A DNA stretch of 64,000 nt from Gnetum montanum (GCA_015680685.1 MNCI01015505.1:237278-301277); one strand, 5' to 3'; shown: positions 1-12,385, counted from the stretch's first letter. Numbers and translations are program-made. Notes: generated by a model from the sequence alone, not told the origin.

Positions 1-1620
1 CAAGGTTTTCCTATTCACCATCTCTTCGAGTGGTGACTCTTCCTCATCCTAACAAAATCTTACTCCCTTCTTTTGGAGGGAAGGATCTCGGTTATATTCT
101 TCTACACTTTCTCTCTTTCGTAGCTCACCTTCTTCCTTAGAAACTTGCTCCAATAGTCTATGAATTTGATGGGACCTAAGCTCAAATAACCTTCCTTGGG
201 CATAAGTCCCAAGGGTTCTTCTCATTTCATGCCTAAGCCCATCTACGAGATGGCATAGTTGATCCTGCTGCGAATAACCATGGCTAGGAAAATAATGTAA
301 TAGTGCATAATAGCGGCCCATGGTAGCATCCAAGGGTTCATGACTTCCTTGTTTCCATCCTTGGATTTACTTTCATAGGTTAGACACCTAGGAGTATGTT
401 TGGTACTTATTGTTGAATAATTCTAACATAGTACTCCACCTACGAATGGATTCTGATTCTAAGGATCGGTACCAGCTTTTAGCTTCTTTTACTAGTGTCC
501 ATGGGAACAACTTAAGTTTTTTCCACTCATTCTCTATGTTTTGCAAGGTACATGCATCATGAAATGCTTGTAAGTGATTTTGAGGATTAGGGTTATATCC
601 CCCTTCAAACCATGGGATGCTATTCATATCTAACCTCTTGATCCTACCATCTGTTTGATGCCTTGTTGGAACCTTCATAGCCTCAGTTATGTCTAGCATG
701 CTTCGAGTAGCGAGTAGGGGTTTATCATGATCATCTCGTTCGTGGCGTCTATGATGCCTACGCTGTTCCCTACTCATCCTTCTTCTATGTTGTGATTCCC
801 TAGAGTGCCCTCATCCTCAGTCTTGGTTGTTTCTTCTGTGACTTCCACTTTGCTTGCCCTTATCCTCACGATCATTTTCTCTATGGATGTGTCTGAACAC
901 TGAAGGAGAGGGTGAAGGAGATGATGAAGGTGAAGAAGAAGGAGAATTGCCACCATGATAGTGTCTATTACCTTCTCTTCGGTGGTCTTTGCCTTGATTG
1001 CAATTGCGATTAGAATGCCCACCTTTATCATGTATCCTTGTTTCTTTTTTAGACACTTTGATGAACCTGGGTTATGAATAGTAGAATGAATGTTCTGATA
1101 CAAAACCCCTTGGCCAGAGTCAAGGGAAGGAACATCGTTATGTGGACGACTACCTGAGACAGGTTCATCACCCTCAATTTTTCTTACAACATGGGGGGCA
1201 TCCTTGGACCACTTTTCCTTCAAAGACTTATGGTGTTTGTCTTGTTGCAAATCCCTTTGACATTGCACCTCTATGGGACGATAGTCTCTTGAATCATAGT
1301 CCTATGCAACATATTCAGCATGTAAGTGTTACATGCCTATTTGTGTGAGAGCACAAAGAAGCATGCTTGGGACTAAACGGTCGGGAGGTAACACTATGTT
1401 ACCTTCCAAGTCACGCCAATGCAGTTGTTCATCTTGATGGAGAATAAAGGTGAAGTCAGGTACATATTAATCAGGATGAATATATACCACATGAAACTGT
1501 TGAGGGATTGGCGGATCAACGTCATGTGTATTATGTCGTCAATTGCTTCTTATGTTAGTCCTAGGTAGTGAAGTGCTTTTGTGCGAAGAAGAAGATATTT
1601 TTTCTTGTTCAGTGTGAAAT
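1..1620 (-). pseudogene. gag remnant of element C (Athila/Tat-like Ty3/gypsy), truncated by the window edge
   Basis: Read on the minus strand this is the N-terminal two thirds of a retrotransposon Gag, the structural protein that would package the element RNA in cytoplasmic particles. Visible pieces, in order, are: 1268-774 (His/Arg/Ser/Pro-rich), 777-388 (contains FEGGYNPNPQNHLQAFHDA and LKLFPWTLVKEAKSWYRSLE, a typical retrotrans_gag core) and 333-49 (DQLCHLVDGLRHEMRR, then LLEQVSKEEGELRKRES). The same blocks occur in order in elements A, D and E. Reading frames are broken at about 775 and about 380, and the expected start codon about 115 bp inside the LTR is not preserved, so this copy is dead. 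Family and homology are clear from the internal copies. The finer lineage (Athila versus Tat) is inferred. Confidence 0.82.
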
Positions 1621-1710
1621 GTACTATTATCTTTTCCTTAACCAAACCTAAGGGTTCATTCCAATGATGTGAATGATTTCCTAAGTTCTACTTAGCACAC
1701 AAACAACTAA

Positions 1711-1730
1711 GTCCCTAGCAACGGCACCAA
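1711..1730 (-). other. Primer binding site of element C, tRNA-Asp type
   Basis: Immediately inside the LTR edge the minus strand reads ttggtgccgttgctaggga. From known plant tRNA-Asp 3' ends (…CCCCGGCAACGGCGCCA) the complementary primer site would be TGGCGCCGTTGCCGGGGA. This copy differs at three positions, all transition-type. It fixes the element orientation as minus and identifies the adjacent LTR as the 5' LTR. Confidence 0.75.
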
Positions 1731-2174
1731 TGATGAGCGACGAGGTACCCCTACGCTCAACCATACAAATACGAGCATTTCACGCATGATCTAGTTGAAT
1801 TTCAAGGACTAAGTGCCTATGCACCTTTTTGGAATAATAACATATTGGTTAATCACTGTATTCCCAAACTTACTTGTATGTNNNNNNNNNNNNNNNNNNN
1901 NNNNNNNNNNNNNNNNNNNNNNNNNNNNNNNNNNNNNNNNNNNNNNNNNNNNNNNNNNNNNNNNTTCACTCTATGACTCCTACTGCGGGCACGCAAAAAT
2001 AATTCTAACTCTGGAGGGAAAAAATGGCAAGAGTTTGGCTAAGGGACTAATTGTCTAATGTGAAAACCAAGGGCACCGCCTCTTATTTATAGGTGAGGAG
2101 ACAGGCCTTGATATCGGGTATTCAACATCACATGGTTAGATCCGATATCACAGACCTGATATTGTGGTTCATCA
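1731..2174 (-). repeat. 5' LTR of element C (contains an assembly gap)
   Basis: The boundaries are the family termini: tgatgag at 1731 and ttcatca ending at 2174 (TGATGA…TCATCA on the minus strand). On the minus strand the U3 carries two GATATC motifs, then a TATA box (tataaata at about 2081-2088), then the conserved segment around ggtacccctacgctcaacc. A run of 83 Ns (1882-1964) lies inside, so the true length is unknown. Comparable LTRs in A and E are about 750-850 bp. No target-site duplication can be tested, because the other end of the element lies outside the window. Confidence 0.8.
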
Positions 2175-4430
2175 CAAGGTAATTTCTTAGCATTTCGATA
2201 ATTTTTGAAAGTAAAATAATTTTTTAGATAATCATAAAATGAATCTTGAATGTTGAGTTAATTTTTTCAAAGGTGAATAATGTTTTTTTTCTCTCATAAT
2301 GTCTGAATCTATCATTTTATGAAATAAAACATTATTAATGTCATAATATGAATGCATATGTAAGGGTAAAAAATTGAAGTAAAAATTATAAAATATCACT
2401 ATAAAATTAATGGAAATTTTTTTTGGTCATAATAGGGCATTTCCAATAGTTATAAAAGTTTGATATACCATCCAAAATTGTTAAATACTTAATTTTCAAG
2501 CTAGTTTTAACTAAACAAAAATTACAAGGGAATGATATAAATTGTAGATAAATTAATATAGATTTTTCTATCACCTTGCTATTTGAAAATACTATCAATT
2601 AGTTTAGTTTATGAAATTGCTACACACCATGCAACACTTTTTTTATCAATCCTTTTTTACTCTTACATGCTCTACAATGCAATAATACATTTTATGATGT
2701 AATTATATAGTTTACAAGTAATTATATATTTTATTTTCCCTACTCAAAAGAGAGAAATTTATCATCTAGAATCATTAAATAACTAAATTTATCCTATTAT
2801 GGCTAATGACATTTTACAAGGCATCCTCACATAAACTATAGAAAGGCTAAATTACATAAAATAAAATTTTTTCTTAACTAAGCATTTAGTATATTTTGAA
2901 TGAATATATGAAAGTGCTAGAGCTTAGGAATAATCAAAATATAATACCTACTTATTTCTCACATGCTATTGATGTTTTCCTATTATCGATATTCTATGGG
3001 TTAACTATGTTAGTTTGGATTTATCTTTACAATGCCTAAAATCAATAATGTTACACATATGTGAGCTTTATATTGCTTATCTAACCTAGCTTTGACTTGT
3101 TGAGCCTTGATTTGCTTCCTAGTATATCATCAACATGATTTTTATAGGTAAGAATCCTATGTTATTAGTTTAAAAGATCTCATGCCTAGTTTAGTATTTT
3201 TATCAGACTTTTGGTTGCATGTGTTCCTAATTTTATCCAAATGTCATGTTTAATTCTAGTGTTGAAGCTAGATATTGTGTCACTTGTAGAAGGTTAAGAC
3301 AGAAAATTTTAAATGTTTAATGGATGTAGGTATGAGATGTATGAAATTTTTTTTTTCAAATTCTCATGCCTAATGGTCAAGTTTTTGGAAGTTACTAGTT
3401 AGATGTAAACAAATCAATTGGGTTTTATGTACTAAGACTAAAGCTATATAAAAAATTTCAAAGAAATAAACTTAAAATAAGTAAATAAAATACAACCTAT
3501 AACATCCTATCACTAACCTATTTTTCTAGTCATGAGATGCAAATTCTTTATCTTTTTTCGAAATCATGTGATTATCCTAATGTTGGGGCGAGACTTTAAA
3601 TCAATTGTAAAGGTTTAAATAAAAATATTTTTAATGGAAAAATTCACAAGATATCTATGAAATATTTTCCTAATTTCTAAGAGATACCTTGTCACATGTT
3701 AACAATTATCACATCCATAATTAGTAGCCATAACTATAACTCATCGTACTTATAAAATTTAAAACAATAAAATAAAATAATATGATTATTATCATCTCAA
3801 CTATCCTACCTATTCATATTATCCAAAATTCTTGTCATGTTTTCATTGATGTATCATGGACTTGATAAAATTTATGAAATTAAATAATTAAATCACATGA
3901 TCAACATACAATTATACATCACATGCCAACCTTGCTAACATCTACCTCACATCCATCCACTTTACTAGTTACATGAGACCTTGTTAAAATCGTATCACAC
4001 ACTAATTAGTAATTCACACAATAATAACATGAATAAAATAAATTGCAATATAAAATCACATCACCATCAAGTAATAAAAATGCATTAATATTTCCCACAA
4101 CATAAATGTAACATCACTAACTACCCAAAAACATTTATTTTACAAAACAATCCAAGGTTCATGTCATAGAATATGTCTCCCAAAATATAGCTTTTGCATA
4201 ATATAGATTTTCTAGTAGTATTAGATAGGATTACATGACTTACATAGTATAGAATCTTAGGTTATAGATATATAGAATGATTTATAATTAAAAAGATCAA
4301 TCTAATAGAGTGCCTATGGGGTGTTACATTGAGCTCTTTACAATGAAATTATTTATATCATCTAAATAGAGTGGTGTTGGAAGTGGTACTCTTTTATTTT
4401 AACATTTATATATTATCAATCTAGAAATGG
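2175..4430. other. AT-rich DNA without recognisable genes
   Basis: Very AT-rich sequence with poly-A/T tracts and no open frame beyond what chance would give. No LTR termini, primer sites or protein motifs were recognised. It is probably old, decayed repeat or intergenic DNA flanking element C. Confidence 0.5.
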
Positions 4431-4474
4431 TTATTGGGCTCTAATACCACATGTGAATTGATGAACTCAAAAAA

Positions 4475-4537
4475 TGTGGAGTGAAGAGGGGAAGGAGGGA
4501 GAGGGGAGGGGGTGTGTGGGAAAGAGGAGTAGGGAAT
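4475..4537. repeat. Purine-rich low-complexity tract
   Basis: About 60 bases that are almost entirely A and G on the plus strand (for example gaggggaaggagggagaggg). It lies about 25 bp right of gggctctaataccac, a motif like the complement of a tRNA-iMet primer site. No LTR could be delimited around it, so it is annotated only as low complexity. Confidence 0.6.
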
Positions 4538-5061
4538 GAATGAGTTTCAAATAAAATTCAAGCTTTTAAAGTAAATAAAAATATTTACTTCAATCAAAAG
4601 CAACAAGAAAAAAACACACTTACTAAGATGCATTATAAAGCTTGTCATCTATATATTATTGAAACTAAATTACAATGGTAGAGGATACCATGGTGCTAGA
4701 TAATTTGATGCTACACATTTCTTGTAGGATAGATAATTATTTAATCTTCATATTCTATATAAATTTTAAGAATCTTGTAAGGCTAAGTATAAATATTGTG
4801 CTCTCACAAGATTTAAACATAATCCATCTAATTAGAAGCACAAGAACTTAGCCACCCAAGTGAAAAACCTCTAAGGACAAATAAAATGATAAATAATTGG
4901 TCACTCAAGTGAAGAAGCTCATAGGGATACAATGTAGATATCTTCTCAGAGATGATCTAAGATCCTTAGAACAAAGAAAAGGAATAGAACAGAGAGTATA
5001 ACAAGTGATTTATAAATATGATGTATAAAAACTATGTATAATAGCTATGATGTATAAAAAC

Positions 5062-5193
5062 TATGTTGAGGTAGAAATATGAGAAAACCAAGCAAAGACA
5101 AGAAGCAATAGTAAAGTTGAAGCATCTTAGATAAGGTAAGAAGGATGTGAAAGATATCTACTTTCCATTTTCTCAATTATTCCATCATTTTAA
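5062..5193 (+). repeat. Direct repeat, copy 1 (partner 6994-7125)
   Basis: Starts tgttgaggtagaaatatgag and runs through aaagttgaagcatcttaga to ttattccatca. A near-identical copy lies about 1.93 kb downstream at 6994-7125. It is immediately preceded by a small tandem duplication of gatgtataaaaactatg (5018-5062). The two copies bracket the palindrome-rich array. Confidence 0.8.
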
Positions 5194-5199
5194 AGCTTA

Positions 5200-6125
5200 T
5201 TTGTTAAACAATTGTTTGGTTCCACGAACTTATAAACCTTAGGTTGATATCACTCATAGAACTGATAAGTGCTTTTCAATAGAACCATTCTTTTAGTTCT
5301 ACAGACTCATTTTACATTGAGACATGACGTGGCTTATAGAATTGAATTTAAGCTTCTTTGTAAAACCATTTTTGAATTCCACAAATCTTTTCCAATGTTA
5401 GAAACTAACATAGGTAGTAAAACCAATCTAAGAGCTTGCTTGTAGAATCAATTGTTGGTTCTACAAATTGTACTCTAAGCTTTCAAATAAGCTTTTGGTG
5501 ATGTGTCTTCCAATTATGTGGATAGGATTTTTCCTTTATAGAACCTAGCATTTTCTCTAAACACTTGTATTTTTCATATCATAGCTTGTTGATGTAGTAG
5601 AACCAAAAATGAACTCACTTGTTGAATCGATTTTTGGTTCTACAAGCTTACCAACTCCATGAGCTAATGTGGCTTGTAGAGCCAAATTGTGATTGATTTT
5701 AGAGCTAAGTTTTGGTTCTAAAAAGATTTCCTTTTTAAAATTTAATGTGTCAAAAAACATGAGCTTTCTTTGTAGAATCAATTCTACTCCTCAAAAAACA
5801 TGAGCTTTCCATGAACCAAGCCTTTTTTACTCAATCTATGTGGCATATCATATGAGATTTATTTGTAGAACTGACTTGGTATTTCCTTGTAGAACTGATT
5901 TGGTATTTCCTTGTAGAACTGATTTTTGATCCAACAAATATTTACTGATATAGCTTATGATGACATGAATCAATGCTCTTCATTTAAATTTTATGAAATT
6001 GAGATCCAAGCCTTTATTGAGGCATTCATATAAATGATAATTCATCACTAGCTAACATGGTAGAATCGAATCTAAGCTTTCTTGTAGAACTGATTGTTGA
6101 TTTTACAAGCTCCCCATTAAAAGCC
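5200..6125. repeat. Degenerate array of palindromic units around tgtagaac..ggttctaca
   Basis: The motif cttgtagaaccgatt and its near reverse complement ggttctacaagctt recur about every 40-90 bp (for example near 5283, 5443, 5597, 5630, 5710, 5774, 5862, 5890, 5914 and 6068). Many units pair a tgtagaay half with a following ggttctaca half and could fold into hairpins. Within it, 5862-5930 is a clean tandem of a 24 bp unit (gtagaactgatttggtattt…) in about 2.5 copies. No coding capacity was recognised. The origin is unknown. Confidence 0.65.
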
Positions 6126-6993
6126 ATTTCTTCTTTTAAGTTATATTGAGTCTGAGCCTTTGATTCCATATACTACTTTAAGGCATTAGGTTAAGTGTGT
6201 TATTTGATATGGTAGGTTTTCTTGTAATGCTAATAATAAACTAAATTGAATTATTAGGCTGCAAGCTCCTTTTTTTTCTTTTTAATAAGTGCTTATTTGA
6301 TTTCAACATTGACTTCATATCTTAATATGATTATATTAATGCTAATATGACAAAGAGCCATCTTAGAGAACCAAAGTAGCTAGAACCAAAATTTGCTTTT
6401 ACGGACCAATTCTCTTAAGCTTAAACAAATGGATCCATCCAATAATAATAAATCTATAGCTAATGAACAATATTTAATCTCCATTAAATTAAAAACACTC
6501 ATACCTATGAATTAATCCTTGAACATTTTCTTAAACAAAACCTTCTTACTATTTTTTAGGTATTTCTTGAATAGCTTTTTACTACAAGCTTCATTTTTTA
6601 ACTTAGGGTTTTTTTGCACTACAGATTTGTATTCTTGGGATAATAAATAATTTAGCTTTTGAGTCATTCAATTTAGATCTTTGTGAACTCTTTAACAAGC
6701 TTCCTCAGAAGATTTCTATTTGCTTAGTGTGTGAAAATCATCAAGTTTAGTTATAATTATTTTCTTTTAGGAATTTCCCTATTTTCTAGGAAAATTATAT
6801 GAATAGTTTTTCTAATAAGCTTTTTATTTTATTTACTTATTATTCCATATAATGGTAGAATTATGACAACAACCTTCATCTACAAGTACCCATTGCTAAA
6901 TTCAAACTTGAAGGAATGGTTTCCACTTAGTAGAAGAAGGAGTCTCATGCATTCTACATGCAAAAACGTTCCATGTAAGGGAATGTTCAATCA

Positions 6994-7125
6994 TGCAATA
7001 CATGTTGAGGTAGAAATATGAGAAAGTTAAGCAAAGACAAGAAGAAATAGTAAAGTTGAAGCATCTTAGACAAGGTAACAAGGATGTGAAGGATGTCTAC
7101 CTTTAATTTTGTCAATTATTCCATC
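6994..7125 (+). repeat. Direct repeat, copy 2 (partner 5062-5193)
   Basis: Second copy of the ~130 bp repeat beginning tgttgaggtagaaatatgag. It lies just upstream of the gag remnant of element I. It may be a segmental duplication, or fragments of an otherwise unrecognised repeat. It does not look like an LTR pair, as no TG/CA ends or primer site adjoin it. Confidence 0.75.
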
Positions 7126-7239
7126 AATCCAAGGTGAATTGAAGTGATTACATATTTCTTAATGAATTAAAGATGTAATATTAGTAATATTTTACTTTTT
7201 GAGAGTCTCAAACCCTAGATAAGCCTTATGAATTAACTA

Positions 7240-7640
7240 GTGAGATTGAGAAGAAGCTTAGTGGCTATGGGTGCAAAGGTAAAGTACCTTTCAAGGACAA
7301 GGATAATGGATCCAAATGAGAGAAAGGATCTTCACAAGGAGAAGAAGCATGACAAGAAGGAAAAAGATAAAGAAAAAGAGAAATTAAGAAAGGGATTTAA
7401 GAATAGGAGGATAGAGGAAAAGCAAAAAATAACTTAAAAAATAGAGTTAAGGATTTCAAGAAAGATAATTCTTCTAAATTCCAATGTTTTGGATGTGGTG
7501 AAATTGGGCCCAATAAATGGAAGTGTTCACTTCAAAAGGCTATCAAAGGAAAAGAAGTCCAAACCATGGAGAATGAAGGTTCATCCAATTAGGCTTCTTA
7601 AAGAGATAATCCTAATGCTCCTAAAATTAAGGATGTTATT
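7240..7640 (+). pseudogene. Gag C-terminal remnant with zinc-knuckle-like motif (element I, chromovirus-like)
   Basis: A Lys/Glu-rich stretch (65 codons open from 7240) is followed in another frame by FQCFGCGEIGPNKWKCS near 7478-7530. This matches the retroviral CCHC knuckle spacing C-x2-C-x4-H-x4-C, except that the His position is Asn. Together with the downstream protease, RT and integrase remnants it fits the end of Gag in a Ty3/gypsy chromovirus-type polyprotein. The basic region plus knuckle would bind RNA in the virus-like particle. Frames are broken and the N-terminal Gag is missing. Confidence 0.6.
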
Positions 7641-9480
7641 TAAATGACTTCATTCATGAAATATAAATGCGAAGAATAATTTGAGTAGGAATTTTTTTTA
7701 AAATTAAGTCTTGATGTCTTAAGAGTGGGAAATGGATTCATATTTTGATTCATGTGGATGCTCATCAAAATGTCATTTCTTCTAGTGTAGTTTTTAGATT
7801 AGGACTAGTGACTTATCATTATTCTAGGTCATACAAGCTGCATTGGTCATCAAGGGATTTCTCTTAAGATGTGAGGGAATAATGTATTTTAAATTTCAAA
7901 ATTTTCTAGCTATGTTAATCATGTTATTTAGGATGTCTTGCTAATTGATTATGCTAATGTGATATTAGAAAGACCCTAAAATATTGAAAATGATCTTAAG
8001 TTTAATGGTGCTAAAAATATGTGGTTATTTGCTAGAGATGATGAAATTCATAAATTAATTCCAATATCAACTAAACAAGTGAGAAATAACTCCTCAAGAA
8101 ATGCATAATTTATTCTCTTAGGTCAGAGGGGCTACATCAAAAACCATGAAGAAGTAGACCTTGCAATTATGGTAGCTTCCACAATTGCATCAAGCATGGT
8201 TGAATCATGTGATCTTTTAGCAATGGTAGATAATTTTGCCAACCAATTTTCCAATGTCTTCAAGAAAAAATTAGAAGTTTTCCTCCAATGAAGAATGTGC
8301 AGTAGCAAATTGACTTTATACATAGGGCTACAATACTAAATAAGAGTGCAAACTAGATGAAACGAACTATGAAGATAGAGTTACAAAACAAAGTGAAGGA
8401 GTTACTTGCAAATGGATTTAAAAGGGAGTCTATATTACATTGTGTAATTCCATTATTACTAGTGCCAAAGAAAGGTTATGAAGAATGAAGGATGTAAGTT
8501 AATTCAAGGGTGGTGAATTGAATCACGATAAGGTATTATATTTTTTAATTTTAAGCATAGATGATATTCTTCATATTTGTACCCATGCAAATTTTTTCAT
8601 CACAATTAATTTGAAGAGTGGATATTATCAAATCAAAATAAGACCAAGTGATGAATAGAAGATAGTGTTAAAGATTCCAAATGGGTTGTTTGAATGACCT
8701 GTGGTGTCATTTAAATTAACAAATACCCTTGCAGCATCCATGAAATTGATGCACGATGTACTAAAAAATTGATTAACAAGCATTGCATTATCTTCTTTGA
8801 TGACATCTTGATGTATAGCTCTAATATGAAGGAGCACATTGATAATTTGAGGCTTGTGTGCCAAAAATTAGATGAGGCATAATTGGTGATTAGGACTAAG
8901 AAATGAAACTTCTTGAAGAGATAGATAAAATATTTGGGACATGTGATTTTTAAAAATTAAGTGAAGATGAAGATAGGAAAGGTAAAGTCCATAAATAAGT
9001 GGCCAAACCAAAGAATGTTGGAAATATATATTCTTTTCTTGGATTGATAAACTTCTATAGAATATTTATTAGAAATTTTAATGACATTTCATGGCCAATG
9101 GTTGATCTTTTAAATAAGAATTAGATCTTTAGGTAGGAAGATAAAATGTAAGGAAGTAATAACTTATGTAAAGATAAGATTTTAAGTGAAATGTTACTTG
9201 CAATTCCAAATTTTGACAAGCTCTTTTAAGTTTAGGTGAATCCTACTGGGCTATTAATTGGATTACTTCTATCCTAAGAGGAAAGAACTATTGCTTTTTT
9301 TTTTTTAAAAAAAGAAGCTTAATAAATCAGGGTATAAATAGAGCAGTTATAAGAATTTTTACACTCTCCTTTAGGCAATCAAACATTAGAGACACTATCT
9401 TTTGTCCAAACACTTGTTGATGATTAATCACAAAGCACTACACTTTTTTAAAATTTTAAAAGAAGTTGAATGTCAAATAC
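7640..9480 (+). pseudogene. Protease, reverse transcriptase and RNase H remnants of element I
   Basis: After Gag, VDVHQNVISSSVV (about 7755) resembles the strand after the protease active site. The RT begins with VQQQIDFIHRA and VKELLANGFKRESI (8300-8430), continues VIPLLLVPKKGYEE (8440-8485) and reaches a decayed catalytic region near 8790-8820 (ttctttgatgacatc). The order and wording match Del/CRM/Reina-type chromovirus RT. RNase H and connection segments (about 9000-9470) are barely readable. Many in-frame stops, often TAG or TAA where Trp, Gln or Arg are expected, show long neutral decay. This would have copied the element RNA to DNA. It is clearly non-functional. Confidence 0.65.
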
Positions 9481-9559
9481 CTAAAGTGGGTGACACAATT
9501 GACACAGTACTCTTGATGCATTGTCAAGAGTGCACGTTGTGAATTTTAGTTCATCATAA

Positions 9560-10900
9560 GTTGAAGGTATGAATGATTTTGTTCATTTATACAATAATGA
9601 TGCTGATTTTGGGCAAGTTTGGAAGGATTAAAATGACCATTTGTTTGGAAGAGATGATCAATGAAGGGCTTACTATATTCAAACTAGTGTACTCTTCAAA
9701 AATTGAAAGGTGTATGTTTTCCAAATGTAATTTCAAGAATAAGAACATGTTTAAAAATCATTGTGGGGATTGGAAAACCACATGAGAAGAGATAAGACCT
9801 TATAGCTTGTAAGAATAATCTAAATTTTCACCTAAGTTTCTAAAATTATAAGGTAATGATTAACATGTAAAAAATTCAAAGAGGTAAAAAATGTAGATGG
9901 TTATTATTCATCATTAACTATTTCTAAATTTTCATGGGAGAGTGTGTTAATGAATTTCATTGGGATAATTCAAAAAAAAAAAGGAGAGGAGATGCTTAAT
10001 CTTTTTTATGATGAATAGGTTCACTAAAAGACACATTTATTCCTTGTAAGAAGTAAAGTGATTCTTCCCATTTTACAAATTTATTTTTCTAGCATGTTAT
10101 TAGTTGAAATTTCATTATCTATTATGAGTGATAGGGATTCCAAATTCATGAATCACCTTTGAAGATATTTGTGAAATATTTTGGAGACCAAGATAAACTT
10201 ATCAAGTGCATATCATCCTTATTCTCATGGGAAAATGAAGGTTGTGAACAAATCTATTAAAATTTTTGATATGTTTGTGTGACAATCAACCAAGTAGGTG
10301 GGTGAATCTATTGTTCCATGTTGAGTTTTCTTATAATAATTCATTTCATTCTAGCATTAGAAAGAGTCCTTTTGAGAAAAATTATGATTTTCATTTTGAT
10401 GAAAAAGCATATTTGAGTTTTGAATTTATGCAAAACATGAAGGACTTGTATGTCTAGATGAGAGAAAGATTGATAAAAAAGGATGAAGACGTATTTCAAA
10501 AGAAAAATAAGGGTAAGAAAAAGGTTGAACAAATATTTCAAAAGAAAAATAAGGGTAAGAGAAAGATCAAATTTGAAGCTGGTAAATTGGTATGGATCCG
10601 TTTACATAAGAAGAGAATGAGAGAATGAGGGAGATTACTTTATTTAATTTAAAATTTAAGAAAAAGAAGCATTTCAAAATTAATGACAATCCTTTTGAGA
10701 TACTAATGTATAATGATGTCACCATGGATTTTATATTTGATATTGTAGATTTCATCCATTATCATGGACTAGATAATGATCAAACCTTTGAGGATATCAT
10801 GAAGAAGTTGAAGGCTATCATTGTTATCCCCAAGTTAGTAAAGGAGCATAATGCAATTATCTTGAAGATAAGAGAGGCTTCAAGCACCCAATAAATAATG
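9560..10900 (+). pseudogene. Integrase remnant of element I
   Basis: The best-preserved part is the C-terminal half of the integrase: NQPSRWVNLLFHVEFSYNNS and SIRKSPFEKNYDF (about 10280-10390), then a Lys-rich linker and KLVWIRLHKKRM (about 10580-10615), the GPY/F-like module. Translation continues to 10894 in segments. A 42 bp in-frame duplication (about 10496-10580, repeating FQKKNKGKKKVEQI) lies in the linker. I see no recognisable chromodomain at the C-terminus. The catalytic core between 9900 and 10260 is badly decayed. Confidence 0.6.
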
Positions 10901-11013
10901 AAATTTGAGTACCTAATTTAATGCAAGTATCAAAATGTTGAAGATGTTGTGTGGGTATCCAATGGAATATCATCACTACTACAACCCCATTATTTACATG
11001 AGTTCACTTTTTT

Positions 11014-11031
11014 TCAAGGGTGGAAAGCTAA
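11014..11031 (+). other. Probable polypurine tract of element I
   Basis: caagggtggaaagctaa directly precedes a TG that opens the putative 3' LTR. The position and the purine-rich core fit a plus-strand primer. The match is by position only. Confidence 0.45.
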
Positions 11032-11791
11032 TGTAGGAACATCTTACATTCCTCTCATGTATTTTCCTACACTTCTATTATTTGGAGGTCCCATGGAGTC
11101 TATCTCTTAGAGTTGGATTCAAATCAGAAGTCAAATTGATGTAATTTGTATTTTGAACTAGCAATTGCAAGGAAACTACAACTTGTAGTTGATTATAGTG
11201 TGAAATTATGAGTAGGTATGGCTTGTAGTGAACCAAAACTTGGTTCTTGAAGAAATTGGATACTTGAATAGCGAATTGTAAGGAGGTGCAACTTGTGCTT
11301 GCTTACAATAGGTTGCTCAAAATTTTTTAAAAAGAATTTTTATCATTAAAGTTGGGGATCTCAATGTGGAGCCTATAAAAGATGAAAGAGATGAAGAGAT
11401 AAAAGTCTTTTATCATTCTGTTGATTTTTTAGAGTAAGAATAAGGCTTTGTAGCAATTATGAGAGTCAAATAAGCATTGTATGAGATCTATGACATTATG
11501 ATTCTCATTCATTAAGTGAGTTAAGGATTGTGATAGATGATAGGCCTCATGCCTTTAATCCATTTCTAAGTAATGTGAGGTTTTGTATTACTACTTTTGC
11601 TTGTGTGATCATGAGCCTAATTACTATTTTATTTTGATGTATTTTACTTTTCATGAACTAATAGAAATATTTTTAATGGTGTTTTTAATTCTACTAAATA
11701 TTTTTACATAATGGATTTAGTACAATTACTTCACTATTCTCAAGAACAATACCAATGGGTAGATTGAAGCCTAAAACTTTTACTAACAACA
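11032..11791 (+). repeat. Probable 3' LTR of element I
   Basis: Begins tgtaggaacatcttac directly after a polypurine-like tract and ends …ctaacaaca, with a TATA box (cctataaaag) at 11373-11380. A length near 760 bp is normal for a chromovirus. No second copy was found upstream of 7240, so the 5' half of the element is presumably lost and the boundaries rest on position and TG/CA ends alone. Confidence 0.45.
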
Positions 11792-11810
11792 TTTATCCCT
11801 TAAAATGTAT

Positions 11811-12385
11811 TATGACATCCTATCCTTGGATGTTATGGGAAATGTCAAATATATGATATATTAGACATTATGCATACAAAGAAAATATACCAAATGCAAA
11901 ATATATGTGATATGCGACATTATGTATAAAGAAAATAATAGGAAAAATGCAGAAAGAAAAGAAAAGAATGCTTTATTCATATGGAATAGCGTATCTAGAT
12001 TGTGCTCTAAGAGTGTCCCTTGGGGTTTTCTTCCTTTAGCATTTATTCCTTAGAGGAAATCCAACACTACCACCATGATTAGGCCTATAACTTGGCCAGA
12101 AAGGATGGCCAGTTCACTTCTTATCCTACTTCACTCAGCTTCTTGTGACTTGCCTATACTGGCTCCGCCACTCCATGCCTAGCATGACCTCTAACCCCAG
12201 GTATAAATGCCTTTAGTCAAACCCCCATAGGTTACCTCAAGAGACACATCTATTATTACAACATGCCCTTTTAGGTCTCATTTACAACTACCCTTTCAGG
12301 TCTTGTTAAGATAATAATAACACTTGTTATGAAGAGACACCATCTTCATTAGGCAACAACATCATTTGGGAATGGGGATGTGATA
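11811..12385 (-). repeat. 3' LTR of element G
   Basis: Shares long blocks with 34824-35240, for example atatgatatattagacatta, tgctctaagagtgt, aggcctataac, aactaccctttcaggtcttg and the end catttgggaatggggatgtga. Termini correspond to tgtgacatcc…ggatgtgaca with C-to-T changes (tatgacatcc…gatgtgata). It contains about 150 bp (roughly 12110-12270) that is absent from the other copy. Confidence 0.75.

Noticed and set aside
4437-4452. gggctctaataccaca as a tRNA-iMet primer site of another minus-strand LTR element
   Set aside because: The match is fair but I could not find TG/CA LTR ends or a second copy of any adjoining sequence.
5200-6125. CRISPR-like array
   Set aside because: Units are degenerate, spacing varies, and the surrounding DNA is plant repeat; no CRISPR context.
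7240-7437. Lys-rich 65-codon frame as a separate nuclear protein gene
   Set aside because: It is followed directly by the zinc-knuckle-like motif and pol remnants, so it is part of a decayed Gag.
11806-11810. tgtat and catat (35241-35245) as a confirmed target duplication of G
   Set aside because: Only three of five bases agree; two transitions would be needed, so it is mentioned but not annotated.
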